Shown here: positions 1 to 7,543 of the stretch, one piece after another
How the letters are laid out: each line of letters starts with the position of its first letter
Position numbering within the stretch: position 1 is the first letter of the stretch
Assembly (NCBI GenBank): GCA_963798705.1
Contig: CAWCTW010000005.1
Span: 1,736,001-1,800,000 of the forward strand
Direction: 5' to 3'
Source: AC-56 sp963798705
Lineage (GTDB): Bacteria; Actinomycetota; Thermoleophilia; Solirubrobacterales; 70-9
Length of the DNA stretch: 64,000 nt
Notes under the pieces: generated by a model
The model's input: the letters and a program-made list of their open reading frames with translations, nothing else
Told to the model about the DNA's origin: nothing
Databases searched by the model: none
Translations under genes and position numbers: made by a program

Positions 1-237
1 GAACAGGACGACGGCCGTGACCCCCGCGGCCTGAAGCTCGGTGGCCTCGGCGACCAGCTCCGAGATGGAGAGTCGCTCGACGCCGGGCATCGACGGCACC
101 TCCTCGCGCACGGCCTCGCCGGCGACCACGAAGAGCGGCTGCACCAGGTGCTTGGCCGAGAGCTCGGTTTCGCGTACCAGGTCGCGCAGCGCCTTCGTGC
201 GGCGCATGCGGCGCATGCGAGTGGCGGGAAAGCTCAC
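1..237 (-). CDS. hemB: Delta-aminolevulinic acid dehydratase (porphobilinogen synthase), N-terminal part
   Basis: HemB condenses two 5-aminolevulinate molecules to porphobilinogen in cytosolic haem synthesis. Only the first 79 codons lie in the window; the frame is open to base 1 and continues outside. The visible N-terminus carries family hallmarks: the RRMRRTKALRDLVRET arm, then LVQPLFVVAGE, then the VPSMPGVERLS segment and the first TIM-barrel strand (GVTAVVLF). GTG at 237 starts the frame; an ATG at 216 is an alternative. No strong ribosome binding site is visible for either. The 230 bases upstream (238-467) hold no gene and should contain its promoter, though no clear boxes are seen. Confidence 0.88.
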   Translation of the reverse strand, partial: MSFPATRMRRMRRTKALRDLVRETELSAKHLVQPLFVVAGEAVREEVPSMPGVERLSISELVAEATELQAAGVTAVVLF

Positions 238-467
238 CCGCCTGATTCTAGGATGGGCTGGGGGGGCGCGGGTCCCCGCCGCCCTCCCAAGCTCGACCGT
301 TGCGTGGCGCGGCCGTTTGCGGGCCGGGTAGGGAGCGATGCAGCGACCCGTGCCGGTCAAGCGAATCCGGTCCCGGAAGCCGGGAGCGGATTGACTTGAC
401 CCGGGCCCCACCTCAGCGGGGATGACGCCACGACGCTGCCTACTTGCGCCGTTGCTCGGACCTCGGG

Positions 468-1817
468 CTACGCGAAGCGGCGCAGGGCGAGCCGGGCGAG
501 CACCGCGTATGCCGCCGTGAGGATCGCCAGGTGCAGGATCGGCAGGCCGAGGCTCGGGCCGGCCGCCTCGAGCCCTCCGGACATCGCGTCGAGGGCGGCG
601 TCGAACGGAAACAGCGCCCGCACGAACTCGATCACGTCGTAGAGCGCGGGGCTCACCGTGCCGGACTCCACCAGGGAGACGAACGCGACCGGCAGGGAGA
701 TCATGAAGGCGAGCAGCGAGCTGGCGCGCACCTCCCTGGCCGCCGCCCCGATCGCGGCGCCGAACGCGGCAAACGCCGCGCCGCCGGCGACGATCGCCAG
801 CAGGATCAGCGGGAACCGCCCCCAGTCGATGTGGACGAAGAGAGACAGCCCGGCGAGCATCACCAGGGTCACGATGATCGAGAGGGCCACCCCGAGCCCG
901 ACCTTCTCCGCCAGGAGGCTCCCCTTGGCTACCAGCCCACGCGTGAGGCGGGCGAACGCGTTCTCCTCGCGCTCGAGGGCCAGCGATCCGGCAACCAGCA
1001 GCACGGTGACGAACATCAGCGTCACCGTGGCCGCCACGGCGATCGCGAAGGCGTCGAGGCTCGGCGGTGATCCCGACACGACCTCCTTGTCGACGTCGAT
1101 CGGGTGGGCGATCGACGAGAGGAGCGGGTTGGCGAGGTCCAGGTTCTCCCGCGCGAGCCTTGCGAAGGTGATCACGCGCTGGAGCGCGGCGGCGTCGGCG
1201 CTGCCCTTCGGAAGCCGCGGCTTGATCGACTCGAGGATGCGCTGTGTGTTCTCGAGGCCCAGGACGTCGAGCGTCTGTCCCAGGAGATCGAGGCTGCCGC
1301 CGCGCAGCAGCAGGGTGAGGTAGTTGGCGGCGAGCCGGCTGACCTTCTTCGAGAGCTTCAGGTTCGCCTGGTTGATGAGCGTGTTGATCCGGTCGTCCAC
1401 CAGGTTGGCCTTGACCGGGTCCTCCTCGTTGACGAGGACGCGCACCGTGGGCTGGGACGGGTTCAGCGAGGCGAGGGACTCGAGCTTGGTGATGAAGTCC
1501 TTGGGCAGGATGAGCGCGGCCAGCACGTTTCCCGACTCCACCATCTGGCGTGCCTCGTCCTCGCTCGACACGTCGATGCAGTCGATGCGCGAGCAGAGCT
1601 CCCCGCGCGCGCCCGTGATGTCCAGCTGGTTGCCGCCGATCGTCAGCGGAGTGCCCTCGGGGATCTCGTTGAGGAACGCAACCCGAGGCTTGGTTGGCCC
1701 GCGCGACAGCGCGAAGCCGATCAGCACCGCGATGACGATCGGATAGATGATCAGGAGCGCCGTGAGCAACGGCGATCGGCGCAGGATCTGGAGGTCCTTG
1801 ACGAACAGCCAGCGCAT
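468..1817 (-). CDS. ABC-2 type transporter permease
   Basis: Membrane subunit of an ABC-2 exporter, 449 residues. The architecture is typical: a cytoplasmic amphipathic start, one transmembrane helix (about 17-37), a long extracytoplasmic region (about 40-255), then five hydrophobic segments to the C-terminus. It contains LEREENAFARLTRG-type sequence just after the second helix, as in drug or polysaccharide ABC-2 permeases. It follows the ATPase gene by 26 bases on the same strand, so the two form an exporter operon. The substrate cannot be told from sequence. Confidence 0.88.
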   Translation of the reverse strand: MRWLFVKDLQILRRSPLLTALLIIYPIVIAVLIGFALSRGPTKPRVAFLNEIPEGTPLTIGGNQLDITGARGELCSRIDCIDVSSEDEARQMVESGNVLAALILPKDFITKLESLASLNPSQPTVRVLVNEEDPVKANLVDDRINTLINQANLKLSKKVSRLAANYLTLLLRGGSLDLLGQTLDVLGLENTQRILESIKPRLPKGSADAAALQRVITFARLARENLDLANPLLSSIAHPIDVDKEVVSGSPPSLDAFAIAVAATVTLMFVTVLLVAGSLALEREENAFARLTRGLVAKGSLLAEKVGLGVALSIIVTLVMLAGLSLFVHIDWGRFPLILLAIVAGGAAFAAFGAAIGAAAREVRASSLLAFMISLPVAFVSLVESGTVSPALYDVIEFVRALFPFDAALDAMSGGLEAAGPSLGLPILHLAILTAAYAVLARLALRRFA

Positions 1818-1843
1818 CGCTCAACCGTCCACGGCGCTTCGCA

Positions 1844-2569
1844 TCAGTGGCCCCGCTCGCGCAGGAAGGCGACGAACGCCTGCTCGAAGTCGCGAGCCCC
1901 GGACTCGGGAACCGCGGCGTGCAGCTCGGGCGGCGTGCCGTCGAACAGGTTCTCCCCGTCCGCCAGGACCAGCAGCCGGCCGCCGTACCGCTCGGCCTCG
2001 GCCAGGTCGTGGGTGGAGAAGATGACGGTCGTCCCGCGGCCCGCCAGCCCGAGCACGAACTCCCACAGCCGCTCGCGCTGGCGCGGGTCGAGTCCGGCGC
2101 TTGGCTCGTCGAGCAGGAGGACGGCCGGGCGGGCCAGCAAGCCGATCGCGATGTTGATCCGCTGCTGGTTGCCGCCCGAGAGCGTTCCGGCCTGGTCGTC
2201 GCGGCGGTCGCCGAGGGCGGTCTGGGCGAGCATCCCCTCGACCGCGCCATCCGGATCGGGCACCTTCTCGAGGCGGGCGAACAGGCGCAGGTTCTCGGCC
2301 ACCGTGAGGCGCCGGTAGAGCGCCGCCTGCTGGGGAACCCAGCCGACCTCCCCCGGGGGGCGACTCACCGAGCCGTCGTCGGGCCGCCTGATCCCGGCGA
2401 GGATGGACAGAAGGGTCGTCTTGCCGGCACCATTGGGGCCGATGACGGCGAGAAGCTCGCCACGATGGGCCGCGAAGCTCACGCCGCGCAGGGCGTCGCG
2501 GTCTCCAAAGGACTTGGCGAGCCCGCGGGTTTCGATGACGACCTCGCCGCCTGCCTGGACCCCGGTCAC
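1844..2569 (-). CDS. ABC transporter ATP-binding protein
   Basis: Nucleotide-binding subunit (241 residues) partnering the ABC-2 permease immediately downstream. Visible motifs in order: Walker A GPNGAGKT (residues 44-51), Q-loop region VGWVPQQ, signature LSGGNQQR, Walker B LLLDEPSAGLDP and the switch histidine in STHD. Length and motif order match the CcmA/NatA-like exporter ATPases. The ATG start lies 169 bases from a divergently transcribed gene, so 2570-2738 must hold promoters for both directions; no clear consensus boxes are seen there. Confidence 0.93.
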   Translation of the reverse strand: MTGVQAGGEVVIETRGLAKSFGDRDALRGVSFAAHRGELLAVIGPNGAGKTTLLSILAGIRRPDDGSVSRPPGEVGWVPQQAALYRRLTVAENLRLFARLEKVPDPDGAVEGMLAQTALGDRRDDQAGTLSGGNQQRINIAIGLLARPAVLLLDEPSAGLDPRQRERLWEFVLGLAGRGTTVIFSTHDLAEAERYGGRLLVLADGENLFDGTPPELHAAVPESGARDFEQAFVAFLRERGH

Positions 2570-2738
2570 GCCGGGAAAGCTAGTGGACCCGCCGCGCCGG
2601 CCCCGGGGGTTGAGCCGGTCCTCGCTGCCGCTGCCGGATGCCGTTTCGGCCAGCCGGCCGCTGCAAATTCAGCGAAACGGCCACCACAACTTGGCCGCAT
2701 CGCGCGGTTTAACTGCACCAGGGACAGGAAAGGCATCG

Positions 2739-3365
2739 GTGGTCTCTGTAGGAACGCAAGACGAGCGCACGAGGCGCTCGTCGACACACAGCGAATCGGC
2801 GCTGATCCGCCGGGCGAGCGCGTGGCTGCCGGGGCGGGAGCCGCGGACCATGATGCTCCCGGAGCTCGAGGACGCCCTGGGGGTGCGCTGGGTCGACATC
2901 CACCACTCCGCGCTTCGGAGCGCCCGGTCGCTCGGCGCGCTGAACCGGGTCTGCGATGGTGCGCTCACCCAGCGGATGGCGCGGGACCTCGCCACGCCAC
3001 GCCGCTTTCCGGCCGCCGGGAACTACGGGTCGACGACGATTCGCATGACGGCGGCGTTCCTCGTCAGGCACCTGCAGCTGGAGGCCCCCGCAAACGATGG
3101 GGTCGGCCCGGTCGCGTCGGTGCTGAAGCCGGTGCAGCTGCTCGTGGGGGAGGGCTGGCTGCTGAGCGCGTGGCTGCCCTCGCGCCTCTTTCGCGGGTTG
3201 AGCGCGGCGCTGGAGGCCGACTGCGACGGCGACGACCCGGACCGCCTTCACCTGGCGGTCGCCGCGAGCTGGCCGGACAGGGGCGGCGCCACGACCGACG
3301 ACCTCACCGAGCTGATCCGCCGCGAGCTCGAGGTGGCATCGGGCCACCGCACGCGCGCGGTCTGA
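2739..3365 (+). CDS. CorA N-terminal-domain-like soluble protein
   Basis: 208 residues from a GTG preceded by AGGAAAGG six bases upstream; longer open reading exists but lacks a ribosome site. The order of features resembles the cytoplasmic funnel domain of CorA Mg2+ channels: a VRWVDIHH strand, an LATPRRFPAAGNYGSTTIRM stretch (like the DPRQRPKVDEYGDYLF region), and PVQLLVGEGWLLSAW (like the LFLGPNFLVTV strand). However, there are no transmembrane helices and no GMN pore motif, so it cannot be a channel itself. Family assignment is by eye and tentative; function unknown. Confidence 0.6.
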   Translation: MVSVGTQDERTRRSSTHSESALIRRASAWLPGREPRTMMLPELEDALGVRWVDIHHSALRSARSLGALNRVCDGALTQRMARDLATPRRFPAAGNYGSTTIRMTAAFLVRHLQLEAPANDGVGPVASVLKPVQLLVGEGWLLSAWLPSRLFRGLSAALEADCDGDDPDRLHLAVAASWPDRGGATTDDLTELIRRELEVASGHRTRAV

Positions 3366-3421
3366 GCAGAACGACAGGGCGTTCGCCGGCCCGGCCCGCG
3401 GCGGCTGAATAGTCTGCGTCG

Positions 3422-4198
3422 ATGCGCGTCCTCTTCATCGGCGACATCGTCGGCCGCCCGGGCCGTGCGGGGCTGGCCGCCGCGATGCCCGGGATCACCG
3501 ACCGGCACTCCCCGGACCTCGTCATCGCGAACGGCGAGAACGCCGCGGGCGGGATCGGCATCACGGAGAAGACGGCGAACGAGCTGTTCGAGATCGGGGT
3601 GGACGTCATCACGACCGGCAACCACGTCTACCGACACCGGGACGCATACGAGTACCTGGACTCCTCGGATCGGGTGATCCGCCCCGCGAACTACATGGCG
3701 GGCAACCCCGGGCGCGGCTCCACGGTGGTTCCGGTCGGGGACCGGCGAGTCGGCGTCGTCAATCTGAGCGGGACCGTGCAGCTGAAGGCCGCGAGGTCCC
3801 CGTTCCCGGAGGCCGAGGCGCTCGCCAACCGCCTCTCGCGCGAAGCGGACGCCGTGATCGTCGACTTCCACGCCGAGGTGACGAGCGAGAAGATCGCCAT
3901 GGGCTGGCACCTGGATGGGCGCGTGGCCGCGGTGCTCGGAACTCACACCCACGTCCCGACCGCCGATGCCCGCGTCCTTCCGCGCGGCACGGCCTTCATC
4001 AGCGACGTTGGCATGACGGGCTCGCGCGCCGGCGTGATCGGGGTGCGACGCGAGCAGGCGCTGGAGTCATTCCGGACCCAGATGCCGGTGAAGTTCGACA
4101 CCGCGGACGAGGATGTCTGGGTCAACGCGGTGCTCGTGGACGTGCGGGACGACGGCTTGGCCGACTCGATCGAGCAGGTGCTCGTAGCCCCCGGCTAG
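3422..4198 (+). CDS. YmdB-type metallophosphoesterase (TIGR00282 family)
   Basis: 258-residue cytosolic calcineurin-like phosphoesterase. The dimetal motifs are all present: GDIVGRPGR at the N-terminus (Asp8), IANGENAAGG, TTGNHVYRH, VDFHAE and GTHTHVPT, followed by ISDVGMTG. Family members (Bacillus YmdB) hydrolyse 2',3'-cyclic nucleotides and influence RNA turnover and development; in Firmicutes the gene sits beside rny, but here neighbours are unrelated. ATG start; 56 bases downstream of the CorA-like gene on the same strand, possibly cotranscribed. Confidence 0.93.
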   Translation: MRVLFIGDIVGRPGRAGLAAAMPGITDRHSPDLVIANGENAAGGIGITEKTANELFEIGVDVITTGNHVYRHRDAYEYLDSSDRVIRPANYMAGNPGRGSTVVPVGDRRVGVVNLSGTVQLKAARSPFPEAEALANRLSREADAVIVDFHAEVTSEKIAMGWHLDGRVAAVLGTHTHVPTADARVLPRGTAFISDVGMTGSRAGVIGVRREQALESFRTQMPVKFDTADEDVWVNAVLVDVRDDGLADSIEQVLVAPG

Positions 4199-4326
4199 CC
4201 GGCGCCGACTGGCCGATCGGCCAGGGCGAGATGACATCCGGTCGGCCGCCTCCCGCCGGTTTCCCGGCGGGCCTACGGGTAGCGGGGTACGGCACGGAAG
4301 GGCTCGAACCCAAGGAGGAGAGACAG

Positions 4327-4629
4327 ATGAGCACGATTGCCATCATCGCCATCGTCGTGGGAGCGGTCATCCTGGCGCTCCTCGCGGCGTCGTTCGCCAC
4401 GAGATCGCGACGCCACGAGAAGCGGCGCGTGGAGGCTCGGGAGATCCGGGACCGCGCCGCGGCCCGCGAGACGCACGCCAAGAAGGAGCGGGCGGTCGCG
4501 ACCGAGCAGCGAGCCAAGGCGGAGCGCCAGCATGCCGAGGCGGAGGAGCGCGCCAGGCTGGCCGAACGCGAGCTGGCGACGGCCGGCAATGACCATCGCC
4601 GGGCCGGTCGTCTCGACCCGGACCGATGA
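4327..4629 (+). CDS. Small membrane-anchored coiled-coil protein
   Basis: 100 residues, start chosen at ATG 4327 because AAGGAGGAGAGACAG lies just upstream; the open frame extends further 5' without support. Residues 4-23 form one hydrophobic helix, followed by a strongly charged Arg/Glu/Ala-rich region (25-90) expected to be a long coiled coil in the cytoplasm. No family is recognised. A 13-bp perfect stem terminator follows 20 bases after the stop, so it is probably a monocistronic or last gene. Confidence 0.72.
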   Translation: MSTIAIIAIVVGAVILALLAASFATRSRRHEKRRVEAREIRDRAAARETHAKKERAVATEQRAKAERQHAEAEERARLAERELATAGNDHRRAGRLDPDR

Positions 4630-4648
4630 TCGGTCGCCGGTAGAGCCG

Positions 4649-4678
4649 GATGGCGGCCGCCTCCGGGCGGCCGCCATC
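4649..4678 (+). terminator. Rho-independent terminator after the small coiled-coil gene
   Basis: Perfect 13-bp stem GATGGCGGCCGCC / GGCGGCCGCCATC with a TCCG tetraloop, followed by TTCC. The U-tract is short, as is usual in GC-rich actinobacteria. It separates the gene ending at 4629 from the HD-domain gene. Confidence 0.75.
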
Positions 4679-4818
4679 TTCCAAGCGGTGCGAGGGAGAT
4701 CCTCGTGCGGTACGCCGAGGTGGCCACCGGCGTGGCGCCGGATTCGACGGCTGCCGCCGCGGCTGATTAGCATCGCGACATCCACCCCCCCACCACCCCA
4801 CCGCTCGGAGAGCGCTTC

Positions 4819-5406
4819 GTGCGAGCTCTGGAACTTGCGTTCGAGCTCCACGCGCAACAGACGCGCAAGGGCTCAGAGGTTCCCTACTTCGGCCACCTGC
4901 TAGGGGTGACATCGATCGTGATCGAGACATGCGCCACCGAGGACGAGGCCATCGCTGCGCTGCTGCACGACGCGGCGGAGGACCAGGGCGGGCGCGAGAC
5001 CCTGGAGCGCATCCGAGCGGAGTTCGGAGCTCAGGTGGCGGGGATCGTGGAGTCTTGCAGCGACAGCCTGGGCGAGCCCAAAGCGCCGTGGAAGGAGCGC
5101 AAGCAGGCCTACCTCGAGCACCTCGAGGAGGCGAGCGAGCCGGCGCTGCACGTCTCCCTGGCGGACAAGCTCCACAACGTGCGCACGATCATCGTCGACT
5201 ACCGCGACGCCGGCGAGGCGCTCTGGGAGCGCTTCAACGCCGAGCGCGACGACGTCCTGGCCTACTACCGCGCCCTGGCCGCGATCTTCTCGCGGCGGAT
5301 GCCCGGCGCGCTCGCAACCGAGCTCTCGGTCACCGTCGCGGAGCTCGACGGCTTGGTGGCCGCCGTCAGCCCCGCCAGTGCGAGCCCGAAGAACCAGGGG
5401 ATGTAG
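4819..5406 (+). CDS. HD-domain phosphohydrolase (RelA/SpoT-HD-like)
   Basis: 195 residues from GTG. The N-terminal half has the HD metal site: HAQQTRKGSEVPYFGHL (first His and the RKG.PY..HL signature of SpoT-like HD proteins), then AALLHDAAEDQGG (HD pair) and a later LADKLHNVRTI (Asp). Such stand-alone HD hydrolases act on nucleotides, in some cases ppGpp; the substrate is not determinable here. Its 3' end overlaps the convergent GT87-like gene by 142 bases; both C-termini still look genuine. Confidence 0.9.
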   Translation: MRALELAFELHAQQTRKGSEVPYFGHLLGVTSIVIETCATEDEAIAALLHDAAEDQGGRETLERIRAEFGAQVAGIVESCSDSLGEPKAPWKERKQAYLEHLEEASEPALHVSLADKLHNVRTIIVDYRDAGEALWERFNAERDDVLAYYRALAAIFSRRMPGALATELSVTVAELDGLVAAVSPASASPKNQGM

Positions 5407-7043
5407 AGGTAGAACCAGTGCTCCGTGGTGAGCTCCACCGCGATCATCACTGCGGCGGACAGAGCGGCGATCTGAGCGAGCGAGCGGCGGCGGGGGACGA
5501 AGGCGACGAGCACCGCGAGCGCGATCGCAAAGACCTTGACGGCAGTCTGGAGCCACTCCAGCGAGTGGTCCTGCCCCCACACGCTGAATGGTGAGGTGCG
5601 GTCGATCTGGCTCTTGATGGAGCGGTCGTAGAACGTCCCGAGGCCCGGGTCGACGGCGGGCAGGGCGAGCATGAGCGCGAGCACTACGGCCAGGGCGAGG
5701 CCGAAGAGAGCCACGGGGCGGATTCGCCGCCGCAGGGAGCGGGGCGGATCGCCCCGGCCGAGCAGCCCGCGATCCCCGGCTGCGAACAGGGGCACGAGGG
5801 GCAGGGGTGCAAACTTGGTGGCCACCGACAGGCCCAGCATCACCGCCCGCCAGACGGGCGAGGCGAACAGGACCAGCGCCCAGATGAGCAGCGCGGCGAC
5901 CAGGGCATCGTTGGAGTTGGACTGGAGGGAGTAGTCCGTGAACGGATAGGCCGCCCAGCCGAATCCGAGGATCACGCCCAGCCGGGTGCCCTTGCGCCCG
6001 GGTCGCAACCGGCGACCGAGCATGACGAGGCCGGCCACCGAAGCGAGGTCGAAGAAGATCGCCGCCGCGTGGGCCGCGGGCAGGTTGTCCCAGCTCCCGC
6101 TCCACGGGAGGGCGAGCTCAAACGGCACGTAGGCGTAGTAGTTGAACGGCCCGTACGTGTCGCCGAACGAGTTGTCGTCCGGAAAGGTGTTCCAGATCGT
6201 GTGGCCGTGGGTGAGGTGATCGGCGCCGATCACGCCCGCGTAGCCGACATCGATGACACCGGAGTCGGCGATGTTGAGGGCGATGCGGAAGCCCAGGAGG
6301 AACACCCCGCCCACGACCAGCCATGTCGTCGGGGCCGAGGGCCGCAGCCCCTCCCCGGCGCCGCGGAAGCCCACCCAGATCATTCGCGCCATGAGGTACA
6401 CCAGTGGCGGATAGGCCAGGGGCACGCTCACCCCGATGTTGCCGTCGTTGAAGTAGATCTCCGAGATCCCGAACGACAACAAGACGAGAAGGTCCAGGTG
6501 CACCACTCGTCGCTTGCGGCGGAAGTCGACCAGACCGAGAAGGAAGATCACCGCGAGCGGGATCCAGACATACGGCGCGTTGAGCTTGTGGCCGAACTGG
6601 TCCGGGTAGCCCCGCGCCATCTGCCAGGCGATCTGGTAGCCGGTCCAGGTCTCGCGAATCTGTGCGGTCGCGTCGTCCACGACGACCTGAACCCGTTCGG
6701 TCCCATCCGCGTAGAAGTCGACCTGCCAGGTTCCGGGCTTCGCCTCGGCGGTGGGCTCGAGCTGTCCGTAGCGGCGGCGCTGCACTGCGACCTCGGGGTC
6801 GGTTCGCGCGATGCGAATGGCGCGCGCCTCGGTGAGGCTGTGGTCGGCCTCGGTCCCGGCCGGCGGGGCGCCGCCTCGGGCCGAGGTCGATCCGGCTTTC
6901 GAGCCCGGGGTCGAGCCGGCGGCCGAGGGCGTCTGCGCCGCAGCCGAGCAGGGCAGAACGACGAGGAGCGCCGCCGCCAGCGCGAGCGGGCCGGTGAGGG
7001 GCCGGATGACGGGCGTCAGTGCCCGTCCACTCCGAACGTCCAC
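5265..7043 (-). CDS. PepSY-like domain fused to GT87-type polytopic mannosyltransferase-like protein
   Basis: 592 residues. Order of parts: signal-like hydrophobic segment (about 12-36), Ala/Gly/Ser/Pro-rich linker, an extracytoplasmic PepSY-like domain (about 67-150: LTEARAIRIARTDPEV then WQVDFYADG and VQVVVDDATAQI), then about ten transmembrane helices. The first loop after the early helices carries an Asp-rich sequence (TFPDDNSFGDTYGPFNYYAYVPFE), as in GT87/GT-C enzymes that use polyprenyl-phosphate sugars. GTG start overlaps the GtrA gene by 28 bases; together they suggest lipid-linked sugar transfer at the membrane. The specific sugar and acceptor are unknown. Confidence 0.75.
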   Translation of the reverse strand: MDVRSGRALTPVIRPLTGPLALAAALLVVLPCSAAAQTPSAAGSTPGSKAGSTSARGGAPPAGTEADHSLTEARAIRIARTDPEVAVQRRRYGQLEPTAEAKPGTWQVDFYADGTERVQVVVDDATAQIRETWTGYQIAWQMARGYPDQFGHKLNAPYVWIPLAVIFLLGLVDFRRKRRVVHLDLLVLLSFGISEIYFNDGNIGVSVPLAYPPLVYLMARMIWVGFRGAGEGLRPSAPTTWLVVGGVFLLGFRIALNIADSGVIDVGYAGVIGADHLTHGHTIWNTFPDDNSFGDTYGPFNYYAYVPFELALPWSGSWDNLPAAHAAAIFFDLASVAGLVMLGRRLRPGRKGTRLGVILGFGWAAYPFTDYSLQSNSNDALVAALLIWALVLFASPVWRAVMLGLSVATKFAPLPLVPLFAAGDRGLLGRGDPPRSLRRRIRPVALFGLALAVVLALMLALPAVDPGLGTFYDRSIKSQIDRTSPFSVWGQDHSLEWLQTAVKVFAIALAVLVAFVPRRRSLAQIAALSAAVMIAVELTTEHWFYLYIPWFFGLALAGLTAATKPSSSATVTESSVASAPGIRREKIAARAR

Positions 7044-7543
7044 AGCTTGTTGCCGAGGAAGTTGAAGGGCATGGCGCCGGCCACGGCGATCGCCTGCGAC
7101 GGCAGCTCGGGCGCCGAGGCGACGTCGACCAGAAGGTACAGGAAGAGGAGGTTGACCCCGAGCGCGAGAACGCTGACGGCGAAGAACCGGGCCGCCTGGA
7201 AGCCGGCGTGGCCCCCGGTGGCCTGGAACGTCCAGTGGCGGTTGAGCAGGAAGTTGTTGGAAACCGCGACGCAGAACGAGGCGACGGCGGCGAGCAGGTG
7301 GTAGACCCCCAGCCCCTGATTGAGGAGCCCGAAGACGATCAGGTTGACGACGTAACCGGTGACGCCGACCACCCCGAACTTGAATAGCTGCACCCAGTTC
7401 TCGGGCTTCCTGGTCCCCAGATGGATGCGACGGGCGAGCGCCCAGGTCCAGTCCGCGGCCCGCGCGCTGGCGTCGCGCGCGCGGGCGCCGCGGCGCGCGG
7501 GCGGCGGGTCCATGGCCTGTCCTGACGGTCCCTGTGGGGTCAT
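7016..7543 (-). CDS. GtrA-family membrane protein
   Basis: 175 residues: a basic N-terminal cytoplasmic tail (1-50) and four transmembrane helices. The GtrA signature is seen: FKFGVVGVTGYVVNL in helix 1, NFLLNRHWTF after helix 2 and the C-terminal NFLGNKLWTFG. GtrA proteins are thought to help flip or present undecaprenyl-linked sugars. It overlaps the phosphatase gene by 4 bases (ATGA) and the GT87-like gene by 28, forming a tight three-gene operon. Confidence 0.93.
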   Translation of the reverse strand: MTPQGPSGQAMDPPPARRGARARDASARAADWTWALARRIHLGTRKPENWVQLFKFGVVGVTGYVVNLIVFGLLNQGLGVYHLLAAVASFCVAVSNNFLLNRHWTFQATGGHAGFQAARFFAVSVLALGVNLLFLYLLVDVASAPELPSQAIAVAGAMPFNFLGNKLWTFGVDGH

